A stretch of DNA of 64,000 bases from Pegoplata infirma. Its lineage: Eukaryota; Arthropoda; Insecta; Diptera; Anthomyiidae. Of the stretch, positions 11,236-19,599 are shown in pieces. The position numbers and the translations under genes were made by a program. The stretch covers positions 13,399,136-13,463,135 of the forward strand of contig OY992540.1 in the NCBI GenBank assembly GCA_963921195.1, in the 5' to 3' direction. The notes beneath the pieces were generated by a model, which had not been told where the DNA came from, did no database searches, and saw only the letters and a list, made by a program, of their open reading frames with translations. Each line of letters opens with the position of its first letter. Position 1 is the stretch's first letter.

Positions 11236-11856
11236 TTTACTTGGATTAAGCAAACTTTTTGTTAAAATCATCGTTTAAACAAAGGTTTTAGAAAAGTTTT
11301 CACCAATCAACTATACTTTTTCTAGTTTATTTAACAAAAACAAATCCTAAAAATTTGCTCGTTGCCCCCCTGAAGCATTCAAATTGCCCCCCAGTGGGGC
11401 GAGAATCAAAGGTAGGGAACCATTGATCTAACCCAAAGGGGTTTCAAATAAATAATTAACTGATTTTGCGGGAACCGCAATAAATATTTATTTTTGATAG
11501 TATTTTATTCGTAGAAGTTAGCAAATTATCTTTTATTTGAGTATCCATACTTTAAAAAAAAAAGGGCGGTGGGCGGTTTTTGGACCTAGAGGGGCCCAGG
11601 GACCCAGCCCGCCCCTTTATTTTTTTGTTTATTATTTCTTTTTTAATTACCTATAATTTAAGTACCCACACTAGTCTGTAGGTAGGTGGGGCGGTTTTTT
11701 GGGGCCCCCGGCGCCCAGCCCCCTTAAATTTTAATTTCGGGGGTTTTTTTTTAATTCCAGAGGGGGTCCAATTTTTTTTTTTCAAAAATACTTGTGCCCC
11801 GTAATGTGCACTTTTGCCAAAATTTGTGTTTTCTAATAATTTCTATTTTTACAGGG

Positions 11857-12471
11857 TGCTTTTAAATAAATTCGTGAAGCTATAGCGGATCCTTCACTTC
11901 AAGAAAAAGCGTAGCAGTCACTGGAGAAAATTGTACAAAAAGGGTCAGCTGGTCGGTGGTAAATTAAATCGTACACACAAAAAAATATAAAAAAATTGTG
12001 TACGTTTTGGGGATAATACAACTTATAAAGTGGTTTTGGATAATTTACCTAAGTTTTTTAGAGCAAAAACTTTTTTTTTAGATCCAAAAACGCTTTATAA
12101 GTTGTAATTAAACCCAAAACTGGCACAATTTTTAAAAATTTTTTTTTGTGTGTAAAAAACATTTATTATATTAATATGGATTTATTGTGTGAAAATTTTT
12201 AATTCAACAAATATACAAATTTTTACAAAAATTTAATAAAAAATTTATTTTAGCATAAATATGGTAATTTTTAGCATTATTTTTAGTCACCTTTTCTAAT
12301 AATTTTGGTATATTTCACCATATTTCTTTTGGTACATTTTACCAAGTTGTTGCTTAAATAGCATAATCATTTTCTCCAAAATTTTTTACATAAGCGTTTT
12401 GGCTAAATTATATTTTTGGTAAAATTATGCCAGATTTTTGCTCACTCCGACACAGATTTTGTTTGCGTGCC
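11857..12471 (+). repeat. Dispersed repeat carrying an exon-like segment
   Basis: After a splice-acceptor-like TTTTTACAG, positions 11857-11961 could encode (with stops) REAIADPSLQEKA..QSLEKIVQKGSAGRW. The downstream part, rich in GGTAAAATT/ACCAAAA motifs, ends at GCTCACTCCGACACA. An inverted copy lies at 45815-46262 and a third partial copy at about 46430-46515. A MITE (11974-12152) interrupts this copy. It looks like a captured gene fragment spread by a transposon. Confidence 0.5.
11974..12152. mobile_element. TA-type foldback MITE (CACACAAAAA), copy 1
   Basis: Ends CACACAAAAAA / TTTTTTGTGTG are flanked by TA (11972-11973, 12153-12154). The body is nearly one palindrome centred near 12068 with CACTTTATAAGTTGTA-type arms. 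Two more copies are at 12671-18711 (split) and 12895-13076. From 12472 to 12670 there is another imperfect palindrome (ACACTGC..TTTTTCTTGC) and a C18 run near 12607. Confidence 0.85.
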
Positions 12472-12894
12472 GTCTAGGAGACAGTTTACACACTGCTTTT
12501 TTCTTGCACGGCTTTTTTATCTGACTTTTTTTTTAAGGCAATCGGGGGTGAGAAGTAACGAAGGAGGAAAACAGTATTCGTGATTTTTTTCTAACCCGTT
12601 TTCTTCCCCCCCCCCCCCCCCTCCTGTTTAACTACAAAAAAAATTGCAAGCAAAAAAAGGCAGTGTGCTACACACAAAAATAAAAAAATGTGTACGTTTT
12701 GGGGATAATACAACCTATAAAGTGGTTTTGGATAATTTACCTAAGTTTTTTAGAGCAAAAACTTTGGTAAGTTATCCAAAAACACTTTATAGGTTGTAAT
12801 TAAAGGTACCTACAGACGACGCAATATTATGTACAATATCCAATTATATTGATGGTGTGTGGGTAATATTGACGATTGTACAATGGCAATCTTA

Positions 12895-13076
12895 CACACA
12901 ACAAAAAAAATTTAAAAAAATGTGCCAGTTTTTGGTTTAATTACAACCTATAAAGTGGTTTTGGATAACTTACCAAAGTTTTTGCTCTAAAAAACTTAGG
13001 TAAATTATCCAAAACCACTTTATAGGTTGTATTATCCCCAAAACGGACACAATTTTTTTATATTTTTTTTTGTGTG
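12895..13076. mobile_element. TA-type foldback MITE copy 3
   Basis: 182-bp palindromic element with CACACAACAAAA / TTTTTGTGTG ends and TA on each side. It gives the uninterrupted version of the split copy around it. Confidence 0.85.
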
Positions 13077-13123
13077 TACCCACACACCATCAATATAATT
13101 GAACATTGTACAATATTGCGTCG

Positions 13124-13225
13124 AATCGAAAACGAGTATCAAAAGCGACAACACGTGTTTTGAAAAATCTGTGAAATAAATAAAAGAAATAAATTGAAAA
13201 ATCTAATACAACTTACCTTTAAAAA
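13124..13225 (+). promoter_or_regulatory. Probable internal promoter of the I-type element
   Basis: The TSD fixes the element's first base at 13124. Counting that as +1, ACACGT occupies exactly +28 to +33 (13151-13156), matching the downstream promoter element RGWYVT at five of six positions. TATA-less internal promoters with a DPE are known for fly I, jockey and related LINEs. The rest is a short A-rich leader before the ORF1 ATG at 13226 (AAAAATGG context). Confidence 0.45.
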
Positions 13226-14629
13226 ATGGTTTGGCCCGAAATCGAATATATTGATAAGGGTAACGACGAAAAATACCCTCATTCCAGGATTAGGGAATAC
13301 CGAACTTTTAGGGATGAATATGAAGCCACCATTCAGTCACACGATGGCACCGCATTGCCGTTGGTAAAGATTTGTAAAGATTTATACGCAAAGTACGACG
13401 ACATTGATATACATTTTGTGAATAGGAGAAGACTTCGTATACTTAGCAAAACCCAAGGTACAATCAATGGAATGGCAGCACGACAGGATCTTCGTAATGA
13501 GTACAAGATATTCATTCCTCCTGAATTGTGCGAAATCAAAGCCGTAGTGGAAATACCATCTGATGTTGATTTTACTGAAAAGTATATTTTTGAGAATCTA
13601 AAGATAAAACATTTCGCCAAATACGGCCCGCTTATTGTGGACATAAGGATCACTGAGGTAAAACGTTTTACAAAACCTGATCCTGACAAGAAGGGACAAA
13701 GATTAGATATGGATATTGTTATGATTTCTTTTACTGGCAATATGTTGCCGTCACATGTTACTTTGGACAAAATTATTTTTCCAGTGAAGCCATTTGTAGA
13801 AGCTGTTATACAGTGCAAGAAATGTTGGAGGTACGGACACTCCATGAAAGTTTGTCGCCGGTCCAAGGCAGTATGTTCACGTTGCGGCACCTCCCACAAG
13901 GATGCCTGTGATAAAATGCCAGTGTGCGTTAATTGTGGCAAGTTTCACGATGCAAAATCGAACTATTGCGAGATGAAGATAAAATTGCGAAACGAGGCAA
14001 GGGCTGCTGCGGAGGAAAGGGCTCCTAAACGGATCAATCTTGTTAAGAGTCTTTCTCCTCCTCAAAATGTCTTTACATTTGATGAGCAGGATTTCCCTTC
14101 ATTATCAAACAAACGACCGAAATTAACAAATAGAACAAACAGGAAGAGGAAGAGTGGTGTAAAGGGTATAACATCCCACACAAAGCCGGATGAAGATCAG
14201 ATTACTGATGATAAGACAATTAATGGAGAAGAACATACATACGGGGAAGGAGACGTCATAGAGGCTTCGCAGGGTGAGGCTAATATCAACCATTTAGATG
14301 TGGCCAATATCCCCGATAAAACCCCTAATGAAATAACTTATCCACAAGGATCTCAAGTATTTACAACAACACCACAAGAATCTCAAGTATTCACAACAAC
14401 AACATTAAAAACTCAACCAATAATAACAAGTGTTATTAACGTACCACAAAATATAAATATGTCAACACAATCCACAACCCAACCAACAACAAACATTGAT
14501 ACTAAATTTACACAGGACCCATTTGATTCATTCCAACAATCTGTTCTCAATCAACAAACCTTTAATATACCTGGAAATAATCAGGAAAATAATTTTCATA
14601 TAAATGAAAATGAAGATAATTCAAATTAA
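13226..14629 (+). CDS. I-type LINE ORF1, Gag-like nucleic-acid-binding protein
   Basis: 467 aa. The N-terminal part (about 1-190) is the conserved region of I/jockey-type ORF1 proteins, leading directly into a cysteine array at about 197-251: a classical CX2CX4HX4C (QCKKCWRYGHSMKVC), then CX2CX3HX3C (CSRCGTSHKDAC) and CX2CX3HX6C (CVNCGKFHDAKSNYC). The C-terminal third is low-complexity, rich in Thr, Gln and Asn (TTTPQESQVF-type repeats). The protein is expected to bind element RNA in a ribonucleoprotein and help target-primed reverse transcription. It overlaps ORF2 by 26 nt in another frame, so ORF2 probably depends on reinitiation or a similar mechanism. The start ATG lies after a purine-rich leader. 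No internal stops. Confidence 0.9.
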   Translation: MVWPEIEYIDKGNDEKYPHSRIREYRTFRDEYEATIQSHDGTALPLVKICKDLYAKYDDIDIHFVNRRRLRILSKTQGTINGMAARQDLRNEYKIFIPPELCEIKAVVEIPSDVDFTEKYIFENLKIKHFAKYGPLIVDIRITEVKRFTKPDPDKKGQRLDMDIVMISFTGNMLPSHVTLDKIIFPVKPFVEAVIQCKKCWRYGHSMKVCRRSKAVCSRCGTSHKDACDKMPVCVNCGKFHDAKSNYCEMKIKLRNEARAAAEERAPKRINLVKSLSPPQNVFTFDEQDFPSLSNKRPKLTNRTNRKRKSGVKGITSHTKPDEDQITDDKTINGEEHTYGEGDVIEASQGEANINHLDVANIPDKTPNEITYPQGSQVFTTTPQESQVFTTTTLKTQPIITSVINVPQNINMSTQSTTQPTTNIDTKFTQDPFDSFQQSVLNQQTFNIPGNNQENNFHINENEDNSN

Positions 14630-17600
14630 TCTTACTAGTATACGTAACAAGAAACCCCAATTGTCACAATTTCTTAAGGAGGAGGATGTTGATATAGCAT
14701 GTCTGTCGGAGACCTTTCTCACACCGGGAGAAAAGTGCGTATTCGCAGATTACAATATGGCTCGTAGGGATAGACCCACCAATGGTGGTGGTGTTGCAAT
14801 CCTACTTAAGAAGACAATATCGTTCAACATCCTCCCTTTAGTTTCGACAAATGAACAGATTGAATTAATGGGATGTACTATTGATTCTCAAATGGGAAAA
14901 ATAGTAATTATATCAATATATACACCGCCTTCTATTAGATACAAAACCAGTGACCTTGAAAATATAAAAAATCAAATTCCTCCACAATCGCACATAATTA
15001 TTTGCGGAGATTTAAATGCCCACCACGTTGAATGGGGTAATCTTACCACAGACTCTAAAGGTGCCGATGTAATGGAGTTTATCGAAAACAATCAACTCGT
15101 TCTGCTTAATAACGGTTCGAAAACGTTTTTTGGATGCCCTAATCCTACAGCTATAGACTTGTCCATATGCAGTCCACCTCTCGCATTAATTTCAACATGG
15201 ACTACACTGAACGAGTGTTTGGGTAGTAGTCACTGCGTAATATATATGACGTTACAATTAAGACCAATACTGAATCGAAAGACTTCGTATGGTGTACCAA
15301 AGGAAATTCCTAATAGTGTTCTTAACAGTAGAGTGTGGGAAATAATCAGATGTGATGAATTTGTAAGCAGCCCGGAAGATGAAAAATTTGATAAATTTTC
15401 ACATCTATTTTATGAAAAGTTTAAAGTTAAGACCAATAAGAAAACCTATCCGGATAACCCTTGGTGGAACATGAAATGTAATAAAGTTAAAGCTATACAA
15501 ATAAGAGCACTTTCACAGTTTAAAAAAGAACCAACAAGGGACAATTTAAACAAACTCATCACCTGTAAAAAAGAATATCTTTATACCATCAAACGTGAAA
15601 AGAAACTTGGTTGGAGGTTAATGTGTGAAAATATAGATTCAGACATAACTCCTACTGAGCTCTGGAAGACTATTCGAAAATTTAGAGGCATGAATATACC
15701 AAAACCACCAACTCTACCTGTTTCATGCGCAGATCAGTTTTCTGACAATCTTTCTGGACCCATGGGCCCAATAAATGATCTTTCACTCTTACGAACTGTA
15801 CCGAGGGATAAAGAGTTTTTATTAAGTGAACTGGAAATGGCTATATCCGCATCCAAGGATACGTCGCCAGGACTTGACGGCATCAGAAATGGGCACATTA
15901 AAAAATTTGACAATGATGTGAAAAATCAACTTCTGAAAATGTATAACTACGTCTGGTTGAATATTAGTATTCCGCAGACTTGGATGAAATACAATGTGAT
16001 ACCTCTGCACAAAAAGGGCAAACCACCGGAAAGCCCAGACTCATACAGATCAGTTGCTCTAATATCTTGTCTGCGTAAAATATTCGAAAGATTGGTATAT
16101 AATAGATTGGAACATCAGCTTGAATCGAACAATAAATTAAACAACTCTCAATCTGGGTTTCGTCGAGGAAGATCAACATATGATAATACTATTACTCTTT
16201 GGTCTGCAGCTCATCTTGCTAAAAAGGAAAGAAAATTTATGGTGTGTCTTTTCCTCGATATAAAAAGTGCGTTTGAAAATGTCAACATAGAAATATTAGT
16301 TGGTAAATACAAGGATCTCGGGGTAAGTGAACATACATGCAGCATTATTCACCATATGTGTAAATTTAAGGAGCTTATACTGGAGGTTAATGGTTATAAG
16401 TACTATAGGCGGTCTTTTACAGGAACGCCGCAGGGTTCTGTGCTGAGCCCTTTAAGTTTTAATGTCTATATTAATGAATTATTTGAGGACACGGATGTGG
16501 AAATTCTCGGTTACGCTGATGACTTAGTACTTTTCTGCTCAGACTCGTCTTTGAATGAGGCGATTAGGAGAATACAAAATTCGGTAGACAGAATAAGTTT
16601 AAAACTTAGAGATATACAATTATCATTATCGTCACAAAAATCCAAAGCCATGATACTTAAACCTTCAAATAGAACGAAAATGCCAAGTTATCCGGAAATT
16701 TACATTGATAATGAGAAGGTCGAATATGTATACAATTTCAATTTCCTTGGATTCACATTTAATTCACAATTGAAAGTTCATCAGCACATAGCCAATGTTA
16801 AGAGAAACTGTTTTCATTTTATGAATATTTTGCGAGCTTTATGTGGAGTTGCATGGGGTTCTGACCCACGGAATCTCCTTTTGCTCTACCTTGGAGTTAT
16901 AAGACCGAAGATTGAATATATGGCACCGCTTATGTTGGATTGTCCGGCAAATGAAATGATAAAACTCCAGCGTATACAATATAAGGCCATTAGAATAGCT
17001 CTTGGAGCCATGATTTCAACCCACACATTAGCATTGGAACAGGAAGCTGGAATTATGCCTATCCCTGAGAGATTTTTACTCCTGTCGGATCGTTTTATTA
17101 GCCGAATGGTGGCTAACGTTAATCATCCGGCTCACAAATATATTCAACAACACAATGAAGGCTATGATAGCTATCCAACTTTTTTCGAACGATATGACAA
17201 CAGAAATAATAATTTTCAAATTGAAAAATATGAAAAACTTTTGCAATATCAACTGCCTTTTGAATCTCACGCAATTATACCAAAGGTAACTTATTTGAAT
17301 GTCAAGAAAAATACATCCAATGTCGAAGAAATCAATAGAAAGTACAACAAATTGATGAATGGAAGATGGAAACATTTTGTACAGGTATTCACAGATGGTT
17401 CTAAATCTACAGACAAGACTAGTTGCGGTTTCTGGATACCCAGCATGGACATGGAGGCATCATTCTCGCTCAACAACATATGCCCAATTTATTCGGCTGA
17501 GGCCCTTGCCATACTGGAATCGTTACAGTTTGTAAAGGTCAATGACATTGGAAATTATCTGGTAATATCCGATAGCAAGTCTGTATTACAGGCACTCAGA

Positions 17601-18227
17601 TCCTTCAACAACAATAAGACACATCCTTACATTCTAAAAATTAAGAATGAATTGTATGGTCTTCAAGTAGCTGGTTACACGGTTCATTTTCTCTGGATAA
17701 CCAGTCATTCGGGTATTGATGGAAATGATTATGTGGATTCAGTCGCAGTTAATCATGTGAACTGCGGTGAATATCCGGCTATATTTTTCCCTGACTTAAA
17801 AGCCTTTGACAAGAAAAATGCAATAATGCTATGGCAGGATAAATGGGACAACAGCACGTATGGACGTAAATTGTACTCAATGAATCCTCGTGTCAACACT
17901 AATCCATGGTTTCAAGGTAGTCATCTTCCTCGCTATATAATCACAATGGTATGCAGGCTAAGGTTTGGACACGTACAAACAAGACAACAGCTCTTTAAAG
18001 TCAACATTGTGGATTCGGATCGATGTGACTGTGGAATGATTCAGTCAATCGATCACATTACTTTTTCATGCCCTGATATCGACATCGGTCTTCGTGATCA
18101 TCTTATTCGAGAACTAAACAACCTAAATGTGAGAAATCATCAAATGGATGAAATACTACAAATGAACGAACACAAAATTTTCAGGATATTACACAAATTT
18201 TACACGGATGCGAAAATTAAAATATAA
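14604..18227 (+). CDS. I-type LINE ORF2, endonuclease/reverse transcriptase/RNase H
   Basis: 1207 aa, intact. Residues about 1-215 are an apurinic-type endonuclease (CLSETFL, SIYTPPS, CGDLNAHHVEWG, SSHCV). Reverse transcriptase spans about 400-720: SYRSVALIS, QSGFRRGRSTYD, LDIKSAF, GTPQGSVLSP and the catalytic GYADD with Tyr about 637. RNase H follows at about 925-1050: TDGS (Asp 931), SAEALAI, SDSKSVL and HSGIDGNDYVD. Near the C-terminus a CDCG..H..C motif (about 1150-1170) is the usual terminal knuckle. The enzyme would nick target DNA and copy element RNA from the nick. The RNase H domain excludes plain jockey and favours the I group. All catalytic motifs are present, so the element may be active. 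Confidence 0.92.
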   Translation: MKMKIIQINLTSIRNKKPQLSQFLKEEDVDIACLSETFLTPGEKCVFADYNMARRDRPTNGGGVAILLKKTISFNILPLVSTNEQIELMGCTIDSQMGKIVIISIYTPPSIRYKTSDLENIKNQIPPQSHIIICGDLNAHHVEWGNLTTDSKGADVMEFIENNQLVLLNNGSKTFFGCPNPTAIDLSICSPPLALISTWTTLNECLGSSHCVIYMTLQLRPILNRKTSYGVPKEIPNSVLNSRVWEIIRCDEFVSSPEDEKFDKFSHLFYEKFKVKTNKKTYPDNPWWNMKCNKVKAIQIRALSQFKKEPTRDNLNKLITCKKEYLYTIKREKKLGWRLMCENIDSDITPTELWKTIRKFRGMNIPKPPTLPVSCADQFSDNLSGPMGPINDLSLLRTVPRDKEFLLSELEMAISASKDTSPGLDGIRNGHIKKFDNDVKNQLLKMYNYVWLNISIPQTWMKYNVIPLHKKGKPPESPDSYRSVALISCLRKIFERLVYNRLEHQLESNNKLNNSQSGFRRGRSTYDNTITLWSAAHLAKKERKFMVCLFLDIKSAFENVNIEILVGKYKDLGVSEHTCSIIHHMCKFKELILEVNGYKYYRRSFTGTPQGSVLSPLSFNVYINELFEDTDVEILGYADDLVLFCSDSSLNEAIRRIQNSVDRISLKLRDIQLSLSSQKSKAMILKPSNRTKMPSYPEIYIDNEKVEYVYNFNFLGFTFNSQLKVHQHIANVKRNCFHFMNILRALCGVAWGSDPRNLLLLYLGVIRPKIEYMAPLMLDCPANEMIKLQRIQYKAIRIALGAMISTHTLALEQEAGIMPIPERFLLLSDRFISRMVANVNHPAHKYIQQHNEGYDSYPTFFERYDNRNNNFQIEKYEKLLQYQLPFESHAIIPKVTYLNVKKNTSNVEEINRKYNKLMNGRWKHFVQVFTDGSKSTDKTSCGFWIPSMDMEASFSLNNICPIYSAEALAILESLQFVKVNDIGNYLVISDSKSVLQALRSFNNNKTHPYILKIKNELYGLQVAGYTVHFLWITSHSGIDGNDYVDSVAVNHVNCGEYPAIFFPDLKAFDKKNAIMLWQDKWDNSTYGRKLYSMNPRVNTNPWFQGSHLPRYIITMVCRLRFGHVQTRQQLFKVNIVDSDRCDCGMIQSIDHITFSCPDIDIGLRDHLIRELNNLNVRNHQMDEILQMNEHKIFRILHKFYTDAKIKI

Positions 18228-18645
18228 CAACAAACGTTTATACATAATTCTACAAATGATACAACTTCATCTTCGAAGCAGATTGAAAAAAAAAATTCTA
18301 AAGCCTTAACAGTTAAGACACTACAAATGGTCAACCACAAAATGTACTACATATCACATGAATAGAACAGATGCTCATATGGATACATATCAATGCATAT
18401 ACATAAATCTACGATGAAGATAACCCCAACTTAAAAGCAACTTAATATAATATAAATAATTTATGTTTCAACTTCGAGACATTTGATGTAACACAAATCA
18501 TATATAATCTGTATAACCCCATTATGAAATGGAAAATCCCCACAAAAGTGGCGTAATAGATCTGGTATCTCAAGCCACTTTTTAAACATCCACTTCGGTG
18601 GATTTGACACACATTGTTGTGTCAATTGAAGAAGAAGAAGAAGAA
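18228..18645 (+). other. 3' UTR of the I-type element with three hairpins and (GAA)6 tail
   Basis: Three stem-loops close the element: 18544-18552 with 18574-18582 (9 bp), 18588-18593 with 18598-18603 (6 bp closed by the extra-stable cUUCGg tetraloop), and 18604-18611 with 18618-18625 (8 bp, 6-nt loop). Six GAA triplets follow at 18628-18645. Such terminal structures are where LINE reverse transcriptases recognise their RNA. Confidence 0.7.
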
Positions 18646-18728
18646 TATTGCGTCGTCTGTAGGTACCTTAAACCAAAAACTGGCACAATTTTTTTAATTT
18701 CTTTTTGTGTGTAGTACAGTATCACCAG

Positions 18729-19093
18729 CATAGAAAAGATTAGAAGGTACGCAGTGTTGTATTTGATGTATTCTCCAATATGGTGGCATAATGCTTGTTC
18801 TTCCTCATCTCACACGTATTTAATATCAAATTAGATTCTTTGTTTAGAAAAAATGGAATTTGTCTTTTATTTAATTAAATTTATTATTTATTTTGCTTTA
18901 TTTAACGTTTTTTTAAAGAAAATACGCACTATTGATAGTTTAAAAACTTTTTTTTTTCTCTTTTGTTTTTTGCTTTGTTGTTGTTCTCCTTTATGTTGCA
19001 TTGTTTTTATTAAACGTCAAGTTACATTATGTGCTGTCACTAATACTTATTCAAGCGAAATACGACTCTGTTACACTTCTATTTTTTTCTATG
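18729..19093 (+). mobile_element. hAT-like MITE, CATAGAAAA family copy 1
   Basis: Ends CATAGAAAAGATTAG / TTTTTTTCTATG with an exact 8-bp duplication ATCACCAG (18721-18728 and 19094-19101). A direct copy with a different 8-bp duplication is at 45088-45453. It lies about 500 bp upstream of the capping-enzyme start codon. A short open frame here is not conserved in the other copy. Confidence 0.9.
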
Positions 19094-19101
19094 ATCACCA
19101 G

Positions 19102-19599
19102 CCACCATACACGATCAAAATCCCATTTTCATCCAACAAGTTGTACAACATGTAGTATCGTGTATGCCCCGCCCCCTCCTATCAATCCAAAACTTGCAAC
19201 ACTGCGTTTACGATAGCGGTTACTTAACAACCAACTACCGGTTATTAATTTTTATTGTTGCATATGTCAGTGTTTGACATTTCAAGTAGATTTTTTCACT
19301 ATGTTTTGTTAAAAAAAGGACTACCATCAAAAAAAGAAAGGAAATTGTAAGAAAATTTTAATAATTAAGTGAATAAAATTAGTAAAATCAAAAAATAAAT
19401 GTATTGTGCTAAAAGCACATTACACATGAACGTGTAAATTGAATAAAAAACACATGCAAATGATTTAAATTCCCAAAAATTTGCCAACATATACAGCTGT
19501 TCAACGAAAGAAAACTAGCAGAGCACACTAATAGAAAGTTTATGATTTTTTTTATATTTATTTGACAACGTAGAAAGAAATTTTAAACAAGGCATCAAA
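19102..19599 (+). promoter_or_regulatory. Upstream region and 5' leader of the capping-enzyme gene
   Basis: About 500 bp between the MITE and the start codon. It is less repetitive than the surroundings, with a GC-richer patch (GCCCCGCCCCCTCC, about 19168) and an initiator-like TCAGT near 19267. No TATA box stands out. The transcription start is not determined. Confidence 0.4.

Larger units (their letters stand above)
9873..11818. mobile_element. Element with long inverted arms, GGGGGCTGGGCCCC family
   Basis: The left arm (about 9873-10150) and right arm (about 11540-11818) are inverted copies of each other: GTGCACTTTACGGGGCACAAG-like ends followed by GC-rich runs of G/C that stand out from the AT-rich surroundings. 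The interior holds a 498-bp MITE (10332-10829) and a hAT-like MITE (11040-11235). No transposase frame. Confidence 0.6.
13124..18645 (+). mobile_element. Full-length I-type non-LTR retrotransposon
   Basis: A 5.5-kb LINE with two intact ORFs, bounded by a duplication AATATTGCGTCG (13112-13123 and 18644-18655; the two leading A could belong to the tail, so 10-12 bp). It ends in six GAA triplets rather than poly-A. Order: 5' UTR of about 100 bp, ORF1 nucleic-acid-binding protein, ORF2 with endonuclease, reverse transcriptase and RNase H. RNase H, three CCHC knuckles in ORF1, a simple-repeat tail and a 10-14 bp TSD are features of the I clade. Intact frames and an exact TSD suggest a recent, possibly active copy. 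LOA or another RNase H-bearing clade is the alternative. Confidence 0.9.
12804..18668. mobile_element. PIF/Harbinger-like MITE, split by the I-type LINE
   Basis: Ends AGGTACCTACAGACGACGCA and its exact inverted form, flanked by TAA on both sides (12801-12803 and 18669-18671), the TWA duplication of PIF/Harbinger. Its centre holds a TA-type MITE (12895-13076), and its right arm was cut by the retrotransposon at 13124-18645. Confidence 0.85.
12671..18711. mobile_element. TA-type foldback MITE copy 2, split by later insertions
   Basis: The left piece is 12671-12803 and the right piece about 18669-18711; TA lies outside both ends (12669-12670, 18712-18713). The two halves rejoin to match copy 3 at 12895-13076. 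Everything between is a Harbinger-like MITE with its own passengers. Confidence 0.8.

Noticed and set aside
13333..13941. 202-aa reverse-strand frame
   Set aside because: Antisense shadow of the LINE ORF1, whose CCHC motifs prove the plus-strand reading.
14604..18227. Assignment of the LINE to the jockey clade
   Set aside because: ORF2 carries a full RNase H domain and the element ends in GAA triplets rather than poly-A, which fits the I group better.
18853..19155. 100-aa frame upstream of the capping enzyme
   Set aside because: Lies mostly within a hAT-like MITE; the second copy at 45088 does not keep the frame.
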